From positions 18,957-82,956 of the forward strand of contig NZ_JAPWAG010000010.1 in the NCBI RefSeq assembly GCF_041432775.1: 64,000 bases of DNA, read 5' to 3'. This document shows positions 1 to 6,019 of the stretch, in pieces. Below the pieces are notes generated by a model. It had not been told where the DNA came from and did no database searches. It was given only the letters and a program-made list of their open reading frames with translations. The DNA comes from Pauljensenia sp902373545 (GTDB lineage Bacteria > Actinomycetota > Actinomycetes > Actinomycetales > Actinomycetaceae). Made by a program: the position numbers and the translations under genes. Position 1 is the first letter of the stretch; each line of letters begins with the position of its first letter.

Positions 1-1
1 C

Positions 2-1093
2 CTCGTGACCGCGCTTTTGGGCATGGCCGACCGGATCCCGGGGCCGACCCCCTTCATCGCGTCTCCGTCCGTGACGCCTTCCGAGACCGATGGGGACGAG
101 GCCGCCCCGGCCTCGTCGATCACCGATCCCGAGCCCGCGCCCCTCGTCGGCGCCGCCCTGAAGGTGCTGCCGCGCATCAAGGGCGCGTTCTCCCTGGTCT
201 TCATGGACGAGAATACGCTGTACGCCGCGCGCGACCCGCACGGCTACCGCCCGCTCGTGCTCGGCCGCCTGGCCTCCGGCTGGGTCGTCGCCTCCGAGAC
301 CGCCGCCCTGGACCTGTGCGGCGCGACCTTCGTGCGCGAGGTCGAACCCGGCGAGCTCATTTCGATCGACGCGTCGGGCGTGCACTCGCGCCGCTTCGCC
401 GTGCGCCGCTCCAACACCTGCGTCTTCGAGTACGTGTACCTGGCCCGCCCCGACACGACGATCGGCGGGCGCCGCATCGTGGCCGCGCGCCACGAGATGG
501 GCGCTGCCCTGGCGCGCGAGAACCCCATCGAGGCGGACCTGGTGATCCCCACGCCCGACTCGGGCACGCCCGCCGCGATCGGCTACGCGCAGGAATCCGG
601 GATTCCCTTCGCCCAGGGCCTCGTGAAGAACGCGTACGTGGGCCGCACCTTCATCCAGCCCACGCAGTCGCTGCGCCAGCTGGGCATCCGCCTCAAGCTC
701 AACCCCCTGCGCGAGGTCATCGAAGGCAAGCGCCTGGTCGTCATCGACGACTCGATCGTGCGCGGTAACACGCAGCGCGCGCTCGTCAGGATGCTGCGCG
801 AGGCCGGGGCCGCCGAGGTGCACATCCGCATCTCCTCCCCGCCGGTGCTGTGGCCGTGCTTCTTCGGTATCGATTTCCCGACGCGCGCTGAGCTCATCGC
901 CTCGTCCATGAGCGTCGAACAGGTGCGCGATTCCATCGGCGCCGACTCCCTGGCCTACCTGTCGATCGACGGCATGGTTGGTGCCACCGGACAGGGCACG
1001 TCCCTGTGCATCGGCTGCTTCACGGGCGCATACCCCGAGACGATCCCCGCAGGGACGCCCGTGCCCGGAACCCCCGAAGCCACCCCCTGCTAA
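2..1093 (+). CDS. purF: Amidophosphoribosyltransferase, 3' part (5' end outside window)
   Basis: PurF makes 5-phosphoribosylamine from PRPP and glutamine, the first committed step of purine synthesis. Only the end of the N-terminal glutaminase domain and the whole phosphoribosyltransferase domain are here. The frame is open to the window edge (LVTALL precedes the first possible GTG), so the nucleophilic Cys1 lies upstream. GAFSLVFMDENTLYAARD is typical PurF, and the PRPP-binding loop reads VVIDDSIVRGNT. A Pro/Ser/Thr/Glu-rich stretch of about 35 residues between TALL and GAALKVLP looks like an insertion in the glutaminase domain. purM follows 99 bp downstream on the same strand. Confidence 0.95.
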   Translation, partial: LVTALLGMADRIPGPTPFIASPSVTPSETDGDEAAPASSITDPEPAPLVGAALKVLPRIKGAFSLVFMDENTLYAARDPHGYRPLVLGRLASGWVVASETAALDLCGATFVREVEPGELISIDASGVHSRRFAVRRSNTCVFEYVYLARPDTTIGGRRIVAARHEMGAALARENPIEADLVIPTPDSGTPAAIGYAQESGIPFAQGLVKNAYVGRTFIQPTQSLRQLGIRLKLNPLREVIEGKRLVVIDDSIVRGNTQRALVRMLREAGAAEVHIRISSPPVLWPCFFGIDFPTRAELIASSMSVEQVRDSIGADSLAYLSIDGMVGATGQGTSLCIGCFTGAYPETIPAGTPVPGTPEATPC

Positions 1094-1152
1094 CCCCCAC
1101 GCCCGCACGCAACCCCTGCGCCGCGGGCGTTTCACCTGTCCCGAAAACACGA

Positions 1153-1164
1153 CCACGGCCTCGT
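1153..1164. repeat. Copy of recurrent 12-mer CCACGGCCTCGT
   Basis: This 12-mer (complement ACGAGGCCGTGG) is found 15 times in the window. Starts are 1153, 7654, 13905, 22084, 24163, 24660, 25782, 26958, 36672, 38119, 42177, 42801, 43507, 52046 and 59301. Six copies are intergenic (1153, 24660, 42177, 42801, 43507, 52046); 42801 and 43507 lie inside a 217-bp duplication. In genes it is read as DEAV, HGLV, TATAS and RRGRG, so codon usage alone does not explain it. Function is unknown. Confidence 0.7.
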
Positions 1165-1192
1165 CGAGCGCCACCCGCGAAAGGCACCACCC

Positions 1193-2353
1193 ATGACCGA
1201 CACCCCCCTGGACTACGCGACCGCCGGAGTTGACACGGCGGCGGGCGACCGCGCCGTCGAGCTGATGAAGAGCGCGGTGGCCGCCACCCACGACTCCACC
1301 GTCCTGGGTGCGACCGGCGGATTCGCCGGCATGGTCGACGCCTCCGCGCTGCTGGGCATGGAGAAGCCGCTGCTTGCGACCTCCACGGACGGCGTGGGCA
1401 CGAAGATTGCGATTGCGCAGGCCATGGACGTGCACGACACGATCGGTCAGGACCTGGTCGGCATGGTCGTCGACGACATCGTTGTGATCGGCGCGCGCCC
1501 CGTCCTCATGACCGACTACATCGCCTGCGGGCACGTGGTCCCCGAGCGCATCGCCGCCATCGTCACCGGCATCGCGCGCGCCTGCGAGGCCACGGGCACG
1601 CCCCTCATCGGCGGCGAGACCGCCGAGCACCCGGGCGTCATGGAGCCCGACGACTACGACATCGCGGGCGCCGCGACCGGCGTCGTGGATGCCTCCAAGC
1701 TGCTGGGCCCGGAGCGTGTGACGGGCGGCGACGTTGTCATCGCCATGGCGTCGTCGGGCCTGCACTCTAACGGCTACTCGCTGGTGCGCTCGGTCGTCTC
1801 CCGCGTCGGCGCCTCGCTGGAGTCCCACGTGGCCGAGTTCGGCCGCACCCTCGGCGAGGAGCTCCTCGAGCCCACCCGCCTGTACACGCGCCTGTGCCTG
1901 GACCTGGTCGAGCGCTTCGGCGTCGAGGGGATTCACGCCTACTCGCACGTGACCGGTGGCGGCCTGGCCGCGAACCTGTCGCGCGTCCTGCCTGTTGGCG
2001 CGGTGGCGACCGTCGACCGCTCCACGTGGACCGTTCCCGCCGTGTTCGACTGGGTGCGCCGCGGCGGCGACGTCACCTGGGTCGGCATGGAGGACTCCCT
2101 GAACCTGGGCGTCGGGATGGTCGCCGTCGTGTCGGCCTCCGTGGCCTCCGAGGTCCTGGCCGCTATCAACGAGGCCGGGGTGGCCGCGTGGGTCCTGGGC
2201 TCCGTCACGACTCTTGGCACGGATGCGACCGTGGAGGGTTTCGGCCCGATCGACGACCTGAGCGCCGATTCGTCCGGCGTGCGCCTCATCTCCGGCACGA
2301 AGGGCGTGCAGGCAGGCGCCGTGCTCATGCACGGCGAGTACCGCGTCGGCTGA
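1193..2353 (+). CDS. purM: Phosphoribosylformylglycinamidine cyclo-ligase (AIR synthetase)
   Basis: PurM closes the imidazole ring, converting FGAM to AIR with ATP in the cytosol. The 386-residue protein shows the family motifs STDGVGTK (about residue 64), GGETAEHPG and HVTGGGL. It is somewhat longer than the usual 340-350 residues, mainly at the C-terminus. It lies directly after purF, the common actinobacterial order. The start is an ATG; no strong ribosome binding site is visible. A perfect 13-bp hairpin follows 28 bp after the stop. Confidence 0.95.
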   Translation: MTDTPLDYATAGVDTAAGDRAVELMKSAVAATHDSTVLGATGGFAGMVDASALLGMEKPLLATSTDGVGTKIAIAQAMDVHDTIGQDLVGMVVDDIVVIGARPVLMTDYIACGHVVPERIAAIVTGIARACEATGTPLIGGETAEHPGVMEPDDYDIAGAATGVVDASKLLGPERVTGGDVVIAMASSGLHSNGYSLVRSVVSRVGASLESHVAEFGRTLGEELLEPTRLYTRLCLDLVERFGVEGIHAYSHVTGGGLAANLSRVLPVGAVATVDRSTWTVPAVFDWVRRGGDVTWVGMEDSLNLGVGMVAVVSASVASEVLAAINEAGVAAWVLGSVTTLGTDATVEGFGPIDDLSADSSGVRLISGTKGVQAGAVLMHGEYRVG

Positions 2354-2381
2354 CCCCGCTCGTCCGTCTGATCGAAAGTGG

Positions 2382-2412
2382 GAGGGCCGAGGCCGGGGTG
2401 GCCTCGGCCCTC
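2382..2412 (+). terminator. Hairpin after purM
   Basis: A perfect 13-bp inverted repeat (GAGGGCCGAGGCC and its complement) with a 5-nt loop lies just downstream of purM. It has no U-tract, so it is either a weak terminator or an RNA-stabilising hairpin. Confidence 0.55.
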
Positions 2413-2590
2413 ACTCTCAGCGGGACTGCAGCGGAGCGCGGTCGACGAGCCTGGGCAACCGAGGCCTCGTCAAGGAGCGTACGCCTGCGGGGCCGGGCCC
2501 GGTCGCGCGACCTCCGAGAACGCGCGCGTCGGCTCACCCGGGCACGCCAAATCGGCGGACCGGTGCCCGATCCGCCGGATGGCTGAGCCG

Positions 2591-2869
2591 TTACTTGGTG
2601 GAGGAACCACCCGTCCAGAAGGACTCATCGAGCTGCTTCGGGTCGATGTCGTCGTCCTCTGCCGGGATATCCGCGAAGTCGGCGTATTTCGAGTAGAGGT
2701 CGTCGTCGATTGCATCGTCCTCTTCGGGCTCGTCCACAGCGGTATTCGCCGTGTACGAGTCCTCATCCGCCAGCTCGCGCTGAAGTGCGTTTAGGTCGGT
2801 GTCGGGGCTGAAATACTTCAGCTTCCGAGCGACTTTCATCTGCTTAGCCTTTTGACGGCCGCGCCCCAT
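2591..2869 (-). CDS. DUF3073 domain protein
   Basis: A 92-residue protein beginning MGRGRQKAKQMKVARKLKY, the highly conserved basic N-terminus of the actinobacterial DUF3073 family, followed by FSPDTDLNALQREL. The C-terminal half is very acidic (EPEEDDAIDDD). Proteins of this family are small and cytoplasmic, and their function is not known. It stands alone on the minus strand, convergent with purM. No membrane segment or enzyme motif is visible. Confidence 0.85.
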   Translation of the reverse strand: MGRGRQKAKQMKVARKLKYFSPDTDLNALQRELADEDSYTANTAVDEPEEDDAIDDDLYSKYADFADIPAEDDDIDPKQLDESFWTGGSSTK

Positions 2870-3105
2870 GGCGTCGACCCCCTCCGCGTCGTTCGGGTCC
2901 GCATCAAGCGGTTCCCTGGGTGTTCAAAATGTTTCGTGGGTCCATCATAGCTAAAGACGGGCCTTGACCTCACCTTGGATCAGCTTTTGCGCGAACAGCG
3001 TAGCGGCCCGTCGCGTACGGATGCGCGGAAGCCCGCGGAAAAGCGGCCCAGACAGCTCATTCGTGTGAACGCGGTTACTGGAGGTGGAACGCGCACAAAC
3101 ACGTA

Positions 3106-3138
3106 CCCCTCGCGCGAGCATCATGCCCGGGCGAGGGG
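3106..3138 (-). terminator. Hairpin downstream of the DUF3618 gene
   Basis: An inverted repeat CCCCTCGC...GCGAGGGG lies 23 bp beyond the stop of the minus-strand membrane-protein pair, followed in that direction by TACGTGTTTGTG. It is a plausible weak terminator. The rest of the roughly 290-bp gap between this operon and the DUF3073 gene holds nothing else recognisable. Confidence 0.45.
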
Positions 3139-3160
3139 AACGTCAGGATGGGTCGAAGCG

Positions 3161-3598
3161 TCAGGCTTCCAGGGCCTCGTCGAGCTTCGCGAGCGCGGCG
3201 AGCGTCTGCTTGGTGGCCTCGCGGCCGATGCGGCGGGCGTGACGGCGGGCGCGGCGAGGCTTGCGGGTGGCCAGCAGAACCAGAACGCCGATAGCGCCCA
3301 CGGTCGACAGGGCGACGATGGCGACCTTCTTGATGGCCTCCGTGTTGCCGCCGATCGCGTCCTGCAGGGTCAGCGACGCGGACTCCTTCAGAGACTCGAA
3401 GCGCACGGTCGCCTCTTCCTTCGCCTCCTGGGCGAGTGCGGCGGGCTGGACACGCGCGTACAGCTGATCGATCGTGGCGGCCAGCTCGGCGCGCTGACGC
3501 TCGAGGTCAGCCTGGATCTGTTCTTCGGTGCGCGGACCGGAGGGCGCGGCGGCGTTCTCGCCGACGGTCACGGTGCGAGGATCGACGGTGTTGCTCAC
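3161..3598 (-). CDS. DUF3618 family membrane protein
   Basis: This 145-residue protein has the DUF3618 signature early on (EEQIQADLERQRAELAATID, about residues 25-44). It then has an amphipathic helical stretch, one membrane helix (VAIVALSTVGAIGVLVLLA, about residues 92-110) and an Arg-rich cytoplasmic tail. The start codon overlaps the stop of the upstream holin-like gene (ATGA), so the two are translationally coupled. Such pairs are common in actinobacteria and are thought to act in the envelope; the exact role is unknown. Confidence 0.8.
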   Translation of the reverse strand: MSNTVDPRTVTVGENAAAPSGPRTEEQIQADLERQRAELAATIDQLYARVQPAALAQEAKEEATVRFESLKESASLTLQDAIGGNTEAIKKVAIVALSTVGAIGVLVLLATRKPRRARRHARRIGREATKQTLAALAKLDEALEA

Positions 3599-4065
3599 TT
3601 GCCCAGTCCCTTCTGGATGGCTTCCTTCGTGGCGGCCACGGACGCGGCCGGATCCGGGCGGTGCTTCTGCGCGCTCTGGAGGGCGTTCTTACCGGCCAGG
3701 GCCAGCACCAGCACGATCACCAGCAGCAGGACGACGACAATCAGCGACGCCGCCCATGCCGGGAGCACGAGGGTCAGGAGGACCTCGATCGTGTGGAGGG
3801 TCCACCCCAGCAGGAAGAGAGCGAACACGGCGGCCGTCACGAGGAGGCCGGCGCCCTTACCGCTCTTGGCAGCGAAAGCGCGCGCCTTCGTCTTGTTGAG
3901 CTCGATCTCATCGCGCACGATGCCCGACAGCTGGCTGGTGACCAGCGCGACGAGGCTGCCGATGCTGGGGCGTGCCTCGGGGGCGGGCGCAGCGTGCTGC
4001 GGCGCGTGCGGTGCGGGGGCCGCGGGCGGCGGGAACTGCCCGGGTTGGGGGATGGACTGGGTCAT
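3595..4065 (-). CDS. Phage holin family (DUF1469-like) membrane protein
   Basis: The 156-residue protein has a Pro/Ala-rich N-terminus, the conserved helix IGSLVALVTSQLSGIVRDEI (about residues 36-55), and two membrane helices around residues 71-95 and 98-120. This is the layout of the actinobacterial putative holin/DUF1469 family, which is chromosomal and not evidence of a prophage. It is the first gene of a two-gene operon with the DUF3618 gene. A role in the envelope is inferred from the family only. Confidence 0.75.
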   Translation of the reverse strand: MTQSIPQPGQFPPPAAPAPHAPQHAAPAPEARPSIGSLVALVTSQLSGIVRDEIELNKTKARAFAAKSGKGAGLLVTAAVFALFLLGWTLHTIEVLLTLVLPAWAASLIVVVLLLVIVLVLALAGKNALQSAQKHRPDPAASVAATKEAIQKGLGK

Positions 4066-4165
4066 GGGGACTCCTGCGCGTGCGGGGTGCGGGGGTAGCG
4101 AGGCAGCGCCTCGCAGGATAAACCTAGTCTCTCACGAAGGGAGGCGGCTCGCAGTGACCCGTACG

Positions 4166-5614
4166 CTACTCCTTCGGCGCGATGGAGCCCGGCAGATCCG
4201 ACAGGATCTTGCGGGCGCGCACGACCAGGTCGGAGACCTCATCCTCGGCCAGTGCCGGGTCGTCGGCGTCAACCTCGGGGATGTTGCGCACCGACGCGTC
4301 CGAGCGGTCCTCGTCCGAGGCCTCGTCCGCGCCGATCGGCGCCATGAGCGCCGTCTCGTCCGCCGCGGCGTCCCCGGAGGAAAGCGCCTGTCCACCTGCG
4401 GCGACGCCGATCGAGCGGCGGACCGGGGCCGAGGAGGAAGCGGACGCGGAGGAGCCAGCCACGACCTCGTCGAAGGGGGAAGGGCCGATAGCGAGGAGAG
4501 CGCTGGTGTCCTCGGGGTTGGCCTCCAGGGCGGTCGCGATGATCGCGGGCGTCGGGGCAGGGGCGTCGAGGGACACTCGGCCGTTCGTGAGCAGAATCGC
4601 ACGGTCCGTGGACGCGGCAAGCTCCGGGGACGGCGTCGACACGACGACCGCGCAACCCGCGTTTGTCAGCGCCCGCAGGAGGGGTCCCAGCTCGGCGCGC
4701 GCCTCGGCGGGCAGGGAAACCGGATCCTCGATGAGGAAGACTTCGGCGCCGGACACGATCGCGCGGGCAATGAGCGCCTTGAAACGCTCCCATTCCGTCA
4801 GCTCAGAGGGGTACAGGTCCACGCGCTGCGCCAGACCCGTCACCTGGAGGGAACCCACCAGGTTGTCCCAGTCCGCGATCGAACCCGTCGCCGACAGGGG
4901 AGCGAGGATGTTCTGGCGGATCGTCAGGGTCTCATCCAGCGGGGAATCCGTGCGGATTAGCGCCACCGAGCCGATGCGGCCCGCCAGACGCGCGGCCCAC
5001 GAGCGAGACGGCGCCGCGACAATGCGGCCGGCCTGCGGCTCCTCGAGACCCGCCAGGATCAGGAACAGGGCGCGGGCTCGGCGGCCCGTCGGGTCCAGGA
5101 TGGCGCTCAGCGTGTGCGCGCGGAAGCCCATATCCACGTTCGCCAGCAGGACCGCACCCGTCGCGTGGTCCGTGTAGGTCAGGCCCAGGCCTGCGACCAG
5201 GACCTTGCCGCCGCCACCCTTCGCGGCGAAAGAACGGCGCGAACGATACCAGGGGCGCGGCTCGCTCATAGGCATCTGGGCGGAAGGCGGCGCGATCACG
5301 ACCTCGCCCTGCGTGTGGCGAGGCGTCGGCCGCTGGTTCTGACTGTTCGATCCCTGCTGGTCACGGGTCGGTGAGGCAACCAGGACAACACCGTCCTGCG
5401 CACCACCCATCGCCGAGGCCGAGGCCCCCTGGGCGGGCGCGTCAACCGCCGCAGCGGCGGTCGGCTCCGAGACGGCCTGCCCAGCGGCGGTCGGCTCCGG
5501 GACAGCCTGCCCAGCGGCAGTCGGCTCCGAGACGGCCTGCCCAGCGGCGGCCGTCAGGTCGGCCGCATCCCGGCCATCCGTACCCTGCAGGTTTTCACGC
5601 GAGTCGTTCGACAT
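4166..5614 (-). CDS. ABC-transporter-like ATPase domain protein with degenerate Walker A
   Basis: The 482-residue protein starts with about 120 low-complexity residues, including three near-copies of TAAGQAVSEP. Residues of about 135-350 fold like an ABC nucleotide-binding domain: Walker B VFLIEDP, signature-region equivalent LTEWERFKALIARAIV, and D-/H-loop region VVVSTPSPELA. The Walker A position reads LDPTGRRARAL, without the GxGK[ST] lysine, so ATP hydrolysis is doubtful. The C-terminus is acidic. No permease gene is adjacent. It may be a pseudo-ATPase or regulator. It is divergent from the CRISPR region. Confidence 0.6.
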   Translation of the reverse strand: MSNDSRENLQGTDGRDAADLTAAAGQAVSEPTAAGQAVPEPTAAGQAVSEPTAAAAVDAPAQGASASAMGGAQDGVVLVASPTRDQQGSNSQNQRPTPRHTQGEVVIAPPSAQMPMSEPRPWYRSRRSFAAKGGGGKVLVAGLGLTYTDHATGAVLLANVDMGFRAHTLSAILDPTGRRARALFLILAGLEEPQAGRIVAAPSRSWAARLAGRIGSVALIRTDSPLDETLTIRQNILAPLSATGSIADWDNLVGSLQVTGLAQRVDLYPSELTEWERFKALIARAIVSGAEVFLIEDPVSLPAEARAELGPLLRALTNAGCAVVVSTPSPELAASTDRAILLTNGRVSLDAPAPTPAIIATALEANPEDTSALLAIGPSPFDEVVAGSSASASSSAPVRRSIGVAAGGQALSSGDAAADETALMAPIGADEASDEDRSDASVRNIPEVDADDPALAEDEVSDLVVRARKILSDLPGSIAPKE

Positions 5615-5722
5615 GCCCCTATTGTTTCAGGATCGTGTCGATTGTGCCGTAATGGCGCGCGGGAGTGGGACGGGTGATACGTTTGTGACGTCCTGCGAGT
5701 GCGTGTGGCGGCTGTGGCTGCC

Positions 5723-5806
5723 GTGTTCCCCGGGTGGGGATGATCCTATGCAGTGCATCAGGTGGCGCATGGCGAGGGCGTTTTCCCCGCGAAAGCGGGG
5801 ATTTTT
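5723..5806 (+). ncRNA. Putative crRNA-like RNA regulating cas expression (solo mini-CRISPR)
   Basis: Pseudo-repeat 1 (5723-5746) starts GTGTTCCCC and ends GGGGATGATCC; its 3' handle ATGATCC differs from the array handle ATGAGCC by one base. A 33-nt pseudo-spacer follows (5747-5779), the array's spacer length. Pseudo-repeat 2 (from 5780) has GTTTTCCCCGC and GCGGGGAT as in the array, but a GAAA loop and a 3' TTTTT, giving a terminator (5784-5806). The pseudo-spacer's first 15 nt match 12 of 15 nt at 5853-5867 in the predicted cas promoter, next to AA. This fits CreR-type RNAs, which guide Cascade to repress cas genes. Its own promoter is not evident. Confidence 0.75.
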
Positions 5807-5858
5807 CTGTGTGTCGCGCCCGGTTTCGTTGAGTTGTGCAAAAAAATCGGAATATGCA

Positions 5859-5887
5859 TTGTATAAGAGTCTCTGCGGTGTTATAGT
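5859..5887 (+). promoter_or_regulatory. Predicted promoter of the cas operon, overlapping the crRNA-like RNA target
   Basis: The -35 is TTGTAT (5859-5864), then a 17-bp spacer and -10 TATAGT (5882-5887). Transcription would start near 5894, leaving a 5' UTR of about 125 nt. The pseudo-protospacer of the upstream crRNA-like RNA covers 5853-5885, with AA at 5851-5852, so Cascade bound there would block RNA polymerase. The surrounding DNA is much more AT-rich than the rest of the window. Confidence 0.6.
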
Positions 5888-6019
5888 TACCCCATCAGCT
5901 CCGTTGGGGGCGAGGCGATCTCCATAAGGTCGTCGGGCTCAACAATTTCAGAGTAACCAGTCTCACTTATGTTAGCGCGTTTGGTTGCTTGGAACACGTA
6001 TTTGCTCGAGGTAGAGAAG

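Noticed and set aside
3595..4065. Holin-like gene as evidence of a prophage
   Set aside because: No other phage genes are nearby, and this holin-like/DUF3618 pair is a common chromosomal feature of actinobacteria.
5784..5806. Reading the hairpin plus TTTTT as an ordinary terminator only
   Set aside because: No plus-strand gene ends upstream of it. Its arms equal the CRISPR repeat (GTTTTCCCCGC, GCGGGGAT), and a second pseudo-repeat lies exactly 33 nt upstream. It is kept as part of the crRNA-like RNA.
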